A stretch of DNA of 64,000 bases from Phoenix dactylifera (Eukaryota; Streptophyta; Magnoliopsida; Arecales; Arecaceae): assembly GCF_009389715.1 (NCBI RefSeq), contig NC_052399.1, forward strand, positions 2,868,938 to 2,932,937, given 5' to 3'. Below are positions 12,301-31,973 of this stretch, one piece after another. Numbering within the stretch: the stretch's first letter is position 1; each line of letters begins with the position of its first letter. The translations under genes and the position numbers were made by a program. The notes under the pieces were generated by a model. The model did not search any database, was not told where the DNA came from, and saw nothing but the letters and a program-made list of their open reading frames with translations.

Positions 12301-15300
12301 AGGTTGATTTAGGGATATATAAACAAAAGCTGATGAGCAAGCAACATGACATGCTAGAAGTTAACCATAAATCTACTAATTTAGACATGTCAAGCAATGG
12401 ATATGCTGAGAGTTTGAAGTCCCAAACAAGTTTTTCCTTCAAAAATGATTCTGCACATCATTCTCAGTGTGCCATCTCAAGAAGCATGCCACATGTGCAA
12501 CAGGTTGACAGCATGAAAGATGTTACAGTGCCCTCTTTACCATTGGCATTCCAACCAAACTATAATTTAGTAGTCAGTTGCCCTTTATCTGTTTCCAGTA
12601 ATGTGGTTTTTGCATCAGCACCTGATCAAAATCTCAGAGACTCTTGGCTTGGTTTGAAGAATCCTATTAATCTTCTTGGAAAGAGGACTAGATCTAAAAT
12701 ACAACCAACCTCCAAAACTAATGGCAAAAGGCCAAAACAAGAGCCACCAGACCTGGTTTCTTCACAGATAATTACCAGTCAAAGGGACACTCTGCTTGAA
12801 CAAGAACCACAACGGAATACTACTCTGGCACAAAAACATCAGGAAGCTCAAAATATGCAGCATCTCAGATTTCATGACCAAAATTCTTCCCAACAGCAGA
12901 GGAGTGAAGCATCCATTGAAAGAACTGGAAATCTGGAAGCCGAAATGCCCTCTTACTTATACCAAGAGCATGTACAACATATTGTTAAAGAAGAGCCTGG
13001 TGAGACAGAAATTTTATGCAGAATAGAGGTAGAGAAGGACAGAGAAGGCCATGCACAGGATATCAGAAGTGAGATTTCAAGTGAGCAGCAAACTCCATCA
13101 TGTGTAAGAGCTCTGCCTCTCCAGATGCAGGAAATTGGTGCTGGACAGTCTGTTGAAAAGTATCCGAAGAAGGAGAGAGCTTCTCGGAAAAGGAAACCCT
13201 CGCAAGGCCCCCAAGGTTCAGCTCGGGGTTCAGATTCTCACGTGTCCAAACTAGGAGATAGACAAAGAATATTGTCAAGTTGCAGCACATCGCCAAATGT
13301 TACTGTGGTTGGATTATCCAAGGATAAAGTTGCATCAGTGCCTGCTGCTTCAATTGGAACTCTTTCTGCAAATTCTGCTTCTAGCAGTTCTTTGATACAG
13401 GAGAGTCAGTTGACTTTACCTAAAAGGAAGAAATCTAAAGCTCTTAATAAGGTTACATCTCAGAGCATGAGTGAAATAGGATCTCTAGCACATGTTGGTG
13501 AATCAAATGTTTCATTCGGATCAAACAGTTCTTCAGTTGGGATTGGATTATTGCCTCCTTCAGGAACTGATGTTGATCCTAGCGCCTTAGAGAGGTTCTC
13601 AAAGATTGAGGTGGTGAGCCAAAGGTGTGACTTAAGAAAAATCGTTATTTGTATTAGTTTTTCTTTTTTTGTTTCAGTTGGGAAGATTTGATATCAGCTT
13701 CAGAACCAGTTATGAAAAGTTTCAATATCAGAATCACGTGCGTGCTGATATTTTTATATGTTCTCAATTTCTCATCAATTCTATAGCACTAATATTCTGT
13801 CAAACCTATTTTTAGGCATGGACTCAACAGCAAAAGAAACAAAATTGAAGAGTTTCCAACAACAAAATCATTATCTGAATGCTCTTTGCCACCAGCCAGA
13901 CTTGTAATGCGGGAGGATACTGAAGAATGTGGGCCTCTCACAGAGAACTTGTGCATGTCAAAGTACTTAATTGGTGGAAGCAGGAATGCTCACAAGACCC
14001 GAAAGATTACATTTGTGCGTGTGAGATTTTTCTTTAGAGGTAAGTCGTTATTGAATCTTACTAATTATTCGCTAATCCTGACTTTCTGATATTTATGTTT
14101 ATTCTCCACAGGAAATGGTATCCCCTTCTTGGTTGATGAATCTCGGTGCAAATTAATCCTTACTGAATCTGAGGAGCTTGACATGCATGAGGTCAGAGCA
14201 GAAGTTGTCTTTGGAGACAAAGAACAACACTTCCATACTGCTCTTCTCCACAATCCTGTGAGTATTTTTTTGACTGAAGTAACATCTGTGCAAGTAACTG
14301 TCGCTTGCAGTCTTTTCTCACCCGCACGATAATGTGCTTTGCAGCATCATGCGGACCTATTTGCTGCTCAGTTCGCTTCACTGGTATGTTTGCCTTCAAC
14401 TTCCTCTTCTAATTATGTAAAATGTCAAAATGTGCCTATGAAATTTGAGTTCAGTAGTATGCGACTTTTTAATGTTGCCATGTTGTAGTCTGCATGACAA
14501 TTTGCATTATAATTGTGTCATCTATCTTCTGCAAGGGCCATAATCTGGAGATCCTTTTGATATCCTGATCTTTGATTTGGTCTGAGCAATTCTTAAGGAC
14601 AAAAATAACATTGTTTATAAAATGTTCCAATGGATGATAATCTATCCTGAATAATCTGTAGTTATTTTAAGGGTCTATACCCTTGAATGGGGTGATCATG
14701 TCAAATGCATGGCGAACAAGCTACAATATTCGTACAAGCATTCTTTATAGCAACCAAGTAGAGTTGGCGGACTTGATGTGAGCACTAGCTTGATTTATGA
14801 TCAAACAGTTTAAAATTTTTCCCATGCACCTGTCTGATACACATGCAGATGGAACGCGAGGGCTACAAAGTCGTGGATGATCAACTCCAGCCATTGTTAT
14901 CCTGCACTCGTGGCCTTTCTATTGATTCTGTACATACTGATTCCCGTGGAGTTACTCTGTATCCTTGCACAACACCTGTTACGAGCCAGTCATTGAAGCC
15001 AATTTCCCCATTTGGTGACAGCATCTCAGCCTTGAACTTATGCCAGTTTCCACCTCAGAATATTCAAATGCCTTCAAGGGCACCTACGTCCTCTTTGAAT
15101 TTGACCAGGCAACAGCAGTTGGATATTGTTTCTCATCTTAATTCCGTGCAGCAACAACACCCTCAGTTTCAGAGTCCCCTGCCTTTTGTTTGGAACAACC
15201 CACTGGTTAACACAAATATGCATGTGGGCAATGCAACACCCAACAGCATTGCCCATCCCAACACAAATATGCAGGTGGGCAATGCCACACCCAACAGCAT

Positions 15301-16168
15301 TCCCCATCCCAACACAAATATGCAGATGGGCAATGCAACACCCAACAGCATTCCCCATCTAAACCTTCTTCGCTTGCAGCAGAGTAAATGGCAGAATTAT
15401 GAGCAACAAGCAATCTTACAGAATAAGATGACTATCCTTGGAGCCACCAACAATATCGTAGGCATGGGGGAATGCGAATCTGGGTTGAATGTCTGTCGCA
15501 ACAATGATCACCTTATTCAGGTACCTGGGTTGAGTCACTCCGGTACGCAATTCCTCCAAAGAGGAACTTCTGAAACCTCTGCAGCTGTGCTAGCAAAGCT
15601 GAGACAGGCAGGCAGTCAGGGAATGGGGGTGGTGAGTGGTAGTATGCCTGCAGGGAGTTCGACTTATGGGATTTTTGGGATGACAGGAGATGGATCTTTG
15701 CTGGATCAGATACTGGGAAGAAGCTGTACCGATCAATTCCAGTACCGAGATACACAGCCTACTATCTTTCCTAACAAGCAATCCTTGAACCTGAGCACCA
15801 ACAACTATGACCAACAGCGTCAGCAGAATATGCATCCAAGGGGAAATCTGCAACTGCCATTGCAGCAGCTGCAGCAACAACTAGCCTGTCAGCATGATTT
15901 GCTGACTGTGAATCAGTCAATACGACAGCTGCAGCAACACCAACTAGGCTCTCCCCAGCAGCACGAATCACAGATATCATTAATGAGTCCAAAACAGTTG
16001 AGCTCAGGGTCGGCTAGCCAGCAGGTCAATACTGGTATTGCTAATGCTGGAAGCCCACAGGTGAGCTCCCAGACAGGCGCTTCTGGTGGTAGCGTCGTGA
16101 ACTCACCTATGTTACAGGGCCCTCAGAAAGGAAATTATCATGGCAAAAGTTTTATGAGAGGGCAGTGA
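3017..16168 (+). CDS. PHL: SPT20-domain protein, PHYTOCHROME-DEPENDENT LATE-FLOWERING (PHL)-like
   Basis: Twelve exons join in phase: 3017-3163, 6792-6870, 6958-7022, 7109-7186, 9016-9096, 11853-12014, 12100-12195, 12303-13624, 13816-14039, 14112-14257, 14345-14383, 14849-16168 (about 1252 aa). The start MGVSFKVSK matches the conserved N-terminus of the plant family. Residues about 50-236 form the SPT20-like domain (LPGLGDGF, SLNLFPDGFSVGRPTE, LLEDAPKLLHPYDRASKTLF). Residues 237-676 are a disordered Lys/Ser/Gln-rich middle encoded by one large exon with an RKRK stretch. The C-terminus is Gln-rich (LQQLQQQ, LQQHQ) and carries a three-copy 17-residue repeat. In yeast and animals SPT20 is a SAGA subunit; the Arabidopsis homologue PHL binds phytochrome B and CONSTANS and promotes flowering. 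The donor of exon 8 was set at 13624 because only that junction gives the family-like SQRHGLNSKRNKIEEF. Confidence 0.9.
5252..5727. repeat. Tandem duplication, offset about 238 bp
   Basis: Copy 1 begins near AACTACAGAAATAGGAGAG (5252) and copy 2 near AACTATGGAAATAGGAGAG (5490). Similarity continues through the AAAATG(T/A)TTGTCATGTAA and TTACT(T/C)(G/A)GTAAAGT words. Both copies lie in intron 1 of the PHL-like gene. Copy 2 is preceded by TTTTCAG, which looks like an acceptor. Confidence 0.8.
6311..6352 (+). repeat. (GT)n microsatellite
   Basis: A run of alternating G and T with one early C interruption follows CCGTGTGTGCG. It lies in intron 1 of the PHL-like gene. It produces short false open frames of Cys-Val on one strand and His-Thr on the other. 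Confidence 0.95.
8153..8560. repeat. Intronic duplication with 22-bp perfect inverted repeat
   Basis: The segment starting TCGCGACTGATTTATGATCC (8153) is repeated at 8413 with TCGCAACTGATTTATAATTC, and similarity runs through TTTTGCGATGCTAT in both. The second copy is framed by a perfect 22-bp inverted repeat, 8397-8418 and 8528-8549, core CGATAGCATCGCAA. It sits in intron 4 of the PHL-like gene, so a small foldback element is likely. Confidence 0.75.
15209..15361 (+). repeat. In-frame 51-bp repeat, three copies, in PHL coding sequence
   Basis: Three units of 51 bp (15209-15259, 15260-15310, 15311-15361) encode a 17-residue unit beginning NTNM, with core GNATPNSI, at about residues 934-984. 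Differences between copies are H/Q, V/M and A/P substitutions, plus a final P to L. The repeat keeps the frame and occurs in the Gln-rich, probably disordered tail. Confidence 0.95.
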
Positions 16169-16451
16169 AGGGCTTTCTTTTTCTACCTTTCTTTTCTTTC
16201 TTCTTTTCCTTTTCATTTCAAGAAAGAAAGTAGAGCAGGGGGGTCGGGGGGTCTGCAACAGCTTAAATGCAGAAATTGGAGAGGAGCTCTGGTTTTTTAT
16301 GTGGCTGCTCAAAGTTCTTTCTGTTCACAGTTGCATCAAAAAGACTGTATTGTGAAGTTCATTCTGCTTCTCAGTTGGTAACCAAGATCTCTTTTTGGCT
16401 AAAACAGTTACCTTGAAATCTGGATATTTATACTATGTTTATGTTGTTTGG

Positions 16452-16457
16452 AATAAA
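16452..16457 (+). terminator. Poly(A) signal AATAAA for the PHL-like gene
   Basis: AATAAA lies about 285 bases after the stop codon in a T-rich 3' region (TTTTCATTTC, TATTTATACTATG). It is the best candidate near-upstream element for 3' cleavage. Confidence 0.55.
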
Positions 16458-16469
16458 CATCATGCGCAA

Positions 16470-19400
16470 TATATGATCAATTGAACCAGTGATGCCTGAT
16501 GGTGGGACAAAGAGATGAACCTGTTTTTTTTTTCTGGTCTCGCTAAACTTCTGGCTTATGCCTCTTGTTTCTTTCCTTTTTTTTTTAGGTGAGTATCCTG
16601 GAGGTGCAGCTGATGCGCTCGTAATTGTCAGTGATTTCGACGTGCATGTGTTACCAGCTTATGCATGCTTATGTGGGGCCTGCACGTTAAGTGGTCGAAA
16701 GTCGCGGCATGCTTATGTGGGGTAGCGGCAACGTGTGCATGTCGGCTGTGCCTCTTTTTTTTTGTGCGCGCGCGTGGGCGGGGGGCGCAGGCTTTTAAAG
16801 AAATGTCTTCGGTATAGCTGCTCATCAATAAACTGATGCCAATGGGAGGCTTCTGTCGCACTTAAAAATCAATTAGGTGGCTGCGCTTCCGTTGCGACCC
16901 CGGTTTCCAACACTACACCTGTTTACCCCAGGATCCGCTAAGTGTGCCTCAGTTGCTTGGCGCGGGCACTGGATACTACTGTTGCAACGGGACAGCCATC
17001 AAGATTAAGGCCCCGTTTGGAAGAGTTTTTAAAGGATCAAAAAGTACTCTCCGTCCCTCCAAAAATACTTTTAGACAAAAAAGAGTATTTGATAAAAATT
17101 TTGAAAAGCTATTTTAGATTTATCAAGAAACTAAAAATAGCTTTTTGAAAGAAGCTTTATTTTAGAGCTTTCTGAAAAATCTGTTTTGAACTTTGTCGGA
17201 AAGCTATTTTTTGACCATTAAGATTCAAAAGATCGCACGTAATGTGCTACTGCTCGTTGATAAGATTAAGTCTGCGTCTTGATCCAATGTGTAGTATATT
17301 CTTTGGTAAGTTTTCTGCTGTTGGAGACTTGTTGAGTTTATGCCCCTGCTCCTCATGGGTTTGAGGACTACAATGTCAAGGGATGGGTTTGCCCTTCTGC
17401 TAAAACCTTTCTTTTTTGACCCATGGCCATCGAGTTTCTTTGGACCTTTCAACTACCTAGCGATGTCCTTGTCGCATGGTTTCCCACATGTTTTGATGTT
17501 TGGGGTTTTTCTAGCCAGACCTATGCTTTTCCATTTGTGGGCGTTTGGTGACTCCATTTGGGTCACCACAGTGATCTAAGATCATCAATAATCCTAATCT
17601 TGAGATGATATAATCCTTAGTGATCTAAAATCAATATATTTGGTAAGCCATGTTTTAGTAATTAAAAATCCTCGAGTAGCGATAGATAACCTGTTTGGTA
17701 TGATATGTTTGGTATGATATGGCAATCGAAGATTACCAGCTATATAATACCAAAAATACTTTTAACATATCTCAAATAGATTTTTTATGTATTTGCAATT
17801 TTCATGAATCAAGAATATAAGCAAATATGCTGATTCTTATATGGTTCCATCATTTTGTTACAAATTGTATTTTTAGTGATTCCTACCTCTGGACGGTATC
17901 TACAGAACACTTATATTTTTTTTGTTGTTCATTCACACGTCCTAAATGTAAAAAAATTGTTTTTGTAGTCCCAAGCTTGTTATGCACTAATGAATAATAG
18001 AAGAATATTAAACAATTCAAAACATATAGGTTCAAGAAGTCTCCATGTCTTTACAAACAAAATAATCAATCCCTCGTCACCTCAATTTAGAATGACCTAT
18101 TTTGTTACACTCAAACTGCATACAAGACAAAGCCATTCAGCATACAACATGTAGCACATTTAACAAAGTTTAACTTGAATAAATGTGAAAAATTTAGATA
18201 TACCAGTTCTCTTGGATATTATCTATATTATAATGTCTATGTGGCCAACACCATGAATAAAATGGGATAACACCAAGAATTGTAATAGCTGGATTATTAA
18301 AAACCATAAACATCCAAACTCCACCAAATCCACAAACATCCAAAGTATTATTTTCACTACAAATATCCATAATAATCAAACCATAAGGTTGACAAAACTA
18401 TAAAACTAAACAAGACAGCAAAATAAGAGAAAAGTACCACCACAAAAAAATAAAAACTCCTTTTCCAACCAAAAGAAGAAGAAGAAAATTATTTCATTAT
18501 TTTGATTCGTGCTTGGAAACAACTACACTGTCATTATTTCAAGTTAGTGTTTTTCTACCTGATCTTTATCTATCAAAGTATGATTTTTTTTTTTCTTTCA
18601 AAACAGTCGTTGTCTCATGAGATTTTGTTTCAACTCAAAGCTTTAGAAACAATTGTGTAATAGAGAACTCAGATTGTACAAGCTACTTACTTGTGCTAGG
18701 CAGGATATACGTTGATAAGAGATGATCTTATCTTAAATACTATAAAAGCACGAATATTTCTGTGTAGACGCCATTCTAACCCTTAGATGTTCCTATCATC
18801 TCATCCCCTAGATCAAACATCATTCTTCTATATCATCCAAACTCCTGAACTCGCCAACAATAATTCTGTCAAAGCAACAACAACCGTTCAATTTAACAGG
18901 GAGCATCTAGACCATCAATTACCATATTCACTAAATTACTCCACCTCCTCATTGTGCACCAAAATAATAGTAGAAATCCACCTCCTAATCTCAGTTCTCA
19001 AGAGTCTATATCCCAATTAGAAATAAACTTGGCCATGAGCAAAATAGAGGCAATTGCACACCTAAGTCACCGGTATACCTTCTTGCCCGAGTATACTTGT
19101 GATTCCTCAGGTCCCTCCAAGAAGATTGCACCTTCGTCGTCCTTACACTATGTTAATTATTGGAGTTAAGAATGTTTTGTGAGTTAAGGCCCTATTTCAG
19201 CAAGGAATCCACCCATTAAAGTCAAGAAATTTATTATATAGCTACTACATAGATTGAAGGAATTACTTTCTTCTCTTCGATCGAATCAGAATTTGAATTA
19301 TTCTATAATTTCAATGTAACTTTTGTCGCTCGTGACACTAAATGCATACCCTTAACTATAAGAGATCATGTTAGGGTTTTAAACAAATAATGTTACGATA

Positions 19401-20320
19401 GCCTTCGAGGCCATCCTTTATGCTGTACATGTGCATGACATAGTTTTGATAAAATATAAATTTTATTTGTTAAAATAGTGAACCCATCAAACAATAGCAT
19501 TGTATTCTCATTAATGTACACAATTTGCCATAAAACTAATAAAAATCGTTGGGACATCCCTTCTAGCATTGTCACATAAAAGAATGAATGCAATTGTGGC
19601 CAAGTAACAGTTATTATCATCCAAATAACAGGATGAATGGTGTCTTCCAATGGCAGAGCTGCTGTCATTTGGAGTAATGGTTCATTATTTTTCAGTTAAA
19701 AACATTCAAAAAAAAAGAGAGGCCAAAGTCTTGCTTGGTTTTGAAATAGGAGCTTCGCCCCCATTGTAGCATCGCAAGGAAGAGAGGGCTTTTCTCTCCC
19801 CTCCTTCCCTCTCTGCGGCTCTCCGCCGCACTCTCTCTCTTTATCCTCCTTTCCTCTCTTTTTTTTTTCCCCCACTCTTTCCTTCTTCCTTTCTCCCTCT
19901 CTCATTGATTTCTCAACGGGAAGGCCGGAACCATTCTGGTCAGCTGGCTCGATGTACTTCGAATCGAGCGGTTTGAGATGGTACCATCAACTTTGCCTAA
20001 AATTATTTGGACATTAGTCCATCCAAGGCAACGGCAACCAAAACACCAATCATGTGATCATCTTCACCTTCAAGTTGATGCGGCCCGTTGTGATCCGTCT
20101 AATCCATGTATTGGCATGATCGACCTTAGTGCTCAGCGACTCAGCCCATCGGTATCGCACGAGCCATCTGATTACCAGCCCAGGCCCTCCAGATTCCGTT
20201 GGCCCAGGCCCAGAAGGCCCTCGAAAGGGTTTCCGTTGCATATGCTTTGAGATAAGGACCTCGCCAAGATATCTAACGGCTAATAGTTTTTCCCTTTCCT
20301 AAACAAAATAGGAGAGAGGG
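16470..20320. other. Gene-poor spacer between the PHL-like and PAPS genes
   Basis: About 3.8 kb without a supportable gene. At about 17010 the words GGCCCCGTTTGGAAGAG and AAAAATAGCTTTT suggest a decayed MITE end, but no partner terminus was found. A duplicated GCATGCTTATGTGGGG occurs near 16660 and 16708. Around 18740 CTATAAAAGC resembles a TATA box; the open frames after it (18787-19169) match nothing I recognise and break in every frame. From about 19790 the sequence becomes CT-rich, approaching the PAPS leader. Confidence 0.5.
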
Positions 20321-21055
20321 AGAGAGAGAGAGAGTTGTCGGTTTCTAACTCGGTTAATAAAGAGGCAGAACAAGAGGCCCAGAAAAGGAGAGAGGCCGAA
20401 ACCTCTTCTCCTTTGTTTCTCTTTTCCTTCCCCCAAATCCTCGAATTCTAGGTTTTGTTTTTCGTCCGCCGATCATCGACGGCGAGGCGAACGCCGGGCC
20501 TCATTAGATCTTCGAATCCAAGGAGAAGCCGGAGGAGAACGAGAAGGCTGGAACCGAAGCGTGCAAGCCTGTTGCACCGAGGAGTGGTTCAATTATTCTT
20601 CTCTCTAGAGCTTGGATTTGGTCTCTTTGTTATTGCGTTTTCTCTTAAGGAAGAGTTGGAGAGTGAAGGAGATAGATGCGGTTGTAATCGCAAGTTCGCA
20701 ACCCTGTGGAGATCTGGTGGATGAGTTCATGTTGTTAGGGCTTCGATTCGTTCTCTTTGTAAAAATAAGCTCTCTGCTCGACCTGTATGGATTCTTGTTC
20801 TGATGTTTGGAACCAGTAATTCTGGACAGTGATTTTAGTTTTCTTTCTTTATCTTTTTAATTTCCCTTGTTCTTGGTTACAATTTGTGTATCAGAAAAAA
20901 AATAAAAAAATAGTAAATCCCTTGCTCTTTGCACTTGAATTTTGAGGGGGGGATTTTGCGGGATATCAATTTTTATTTATAATTCTATATAGGAAGGCAT
21001 AAACAAATTGTATTTATTAAAAAGAAAGGAAATAATATTAGAGTTCCTGCAATCG
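20320..21055 (+). promoter_or_regulatory. Promoter/5' leader of the poly(A) polymerase gene
   Basis: A GA-rich tract (20308-20333) and CT-rich sequence precede a GC-rich segment at about 20455-20580. Several ATGs lie between about 20670 and the coding start, so a 5'-UTR intron ending shortly before 21056 is likely. A possible acceptor is ATATTAG at about 21040. The exact leader structure was not resolved. Confidence 0.4.
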
Positions 21056-30077
<9,022 letters not shown>

Positions 30078-30274
30078 CTCCTATGCTTGAGAACATCCAG
30101 AGTATCTGTGAACCGTCCAGTTTGGTCTCTTGCATCATGAGGAAGAGGTGGGATATTTGGGATAACGACAGCAGAGCTAATTTACTTGCTCAACATATGG
30201 CCTGCTGATACTGTCATCCTTGTATTAATACTGTAATAGGGTGACCAGTGGATTAATGGCGCCTAACCTGTTGT

Positions 30275-30280
30275 AATAAA
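30275..30280 (+). terminator. Poly(A) signal AATAAA for the PAPS gene
   Basis: AATAAA lies about 200 bases after the stop codon, with T-rich and TGT-rich sequence nearby (GTGGGTTCTTGTTC). It is a plausible near-upstream element. Confidence 0.6.
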
Positions 30281-30299
30281 ATCCAATGTGCAATATTAA

Positions 30300-31973
30300 G
30301 ATGTGGGTTCTTGTTCATCTTCTTTTCATTTACATGGTTCAATTCGATGATGATGGCGGCTAATTGAGATTTGTGTAGTTTTTGTGAGTTAGCCATGCAT
30401 GCATGTGGATGGATGATTAGGAAAGGGCAAGAATTATGATAATTGGTGGCTTCCTAGGATTCCTTGCCCAGGGTATTCGCCTCAAGCAAGGGTGATGCTA
30501 TTTAGCTGTGGGATTTTGTATAGGAAGGGCTACATTGAGCTGTGCGTGGGTGCTTGAAGTTGGAAACCCAGACATTGATGCTTGAATAATTCTTGTCATT
30601 TAGTCTCCCATCCTGAATCAGAATTAAAAGACCGTTCTTAAATCTTACCAAAAAAAAAAAACACTTTTCTTAAGTCAAACACGCCAAATAGTTGAAATGG
30701 TGATTTGATTCTAACCCATCAACTGAGGCGTCGGGGCTGCTTCCAAATCCTCGGAGGAAAAAACAGGCTAAAGGGGCAAGAACAAAAGATTGAAGAAGAA
30801 AAGAACAGCAGACTAACAAAACAACTGCAAAGAAAGCAGGAGGAGGGGATCTAGCATCGCTGCCGAACGAGAGAGTTCGCTTGAGAAAATTTAGGGGAGA
30901 GCATTAGCAGACCGCACTCTTAAGAAATCCTCTTGAGGCTTTTTAAAAGCTTGCACTAAAATTCTTGGACTGCATTCTTTCTCACAAGTTCCAGCAAATG
31001 GCGGAAGCCAAATGATCCCAGCCCGATCGAAAGCTCTTTTTAGTTCTCCTCAGCAGACTGGTCTTAACCAACTTGATTTCTACGAGTCAGAAAAACATAG
31101 GACTTCCACATTAGGAGGCTGATGCCAAATGGCAACGCAATGCAAGTTCTACGCGTCAGAAAGTCCAGAGAGAAGTAATTTTGCAGAAGTATAAAATGGA
31201 ATCATCTGCATCGATATAGTTTCAAGAGTGAACCATTGATCATAGCCTCATAGGAATGTTGTGAAGGAGACTCTATTCCTTTGTTGACTCCGTGCTATTG
31301 GATGAAGAAGAGCAAGGAGATCAAAACGAACAACGTGACACATAAACCAACTATTTTCTGCATGAGAGAGGAGTAAGCTCTCCATCAGAATTATGAGGAT
31401 TCATATACGAGTAGAAGAAATAGACAAAATGCTGAAGTGCATGGATAAAGGAAGAGGAAGGAGAAAATAGTTGGTTTGTGCGTCACTTTTGTTCGACAAT
31501 CTACAAGGAAAATAGTTAGCATATTCTGAAAGAGGAAGGAGAAAATAGTTGGTTTAAGTTAATTTCTTTCTTAGTTTTCCAAGATGAAACAAAATGTTGT
31601 CTGTGCCAGATATATGAAAACCAAGTGTTAGAAAGAGTTTCTGTCAATAAAATATTCATGAAGATTTGCAAGTTAGAATGGATACCGGTAGGAGGGAGAC
31701 AGAAAGGAAGAAACATAATCACTGCCATCCAAAGTACAACTATCAAATCTTTCTTCTTAGCTGAAGGTGGGGTCGGATAACAAGTTGGATGTTTCTAAAA
31801 GGAGATCAGTATTAGATATCAAAACTTAAAGATTAAACAAGCAACAACAACTATGATGACAACAGCTTAAAATCTCTGCACATTTATGAGTTCCACGTAT
31901 CATCATGTATCTCAGTCCGTACTAAAGTTTCAGTTTGCTGCAGCTTAGAGCCAGCTCTGCCCTCTGCAATGCC
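30300..31973. other. Spacer with inverted and direct repeats
   Basis: No exon is supported. It contains an A-tract (about 30649-30661), an inverted repeat pair at 31327-31359 and 31462-31495, and a short direct duplication (31451-31477 and 31529-31555). The 3' end of the proposed minus-strand gene adjoins on the right and its 3' UTR probably lies here. Confidence 0.45.

Noticed and set aside
13625..13740. Extra small exon (TTTCAG then LGRFDISFRTSYEK...) in the PHL-like gene
   Set aside because: Including it needs a different donor and breaks the family-like sequence. Joining 13624 directly to 13816 gives SQRHGLNSKRNKIEEF in frame.
18787..19169. Possible gene downstream of a TATA-like box
   Set aside because: Two overlapping short frames without family resemblance, splice sites or compositional shift; likely chance.
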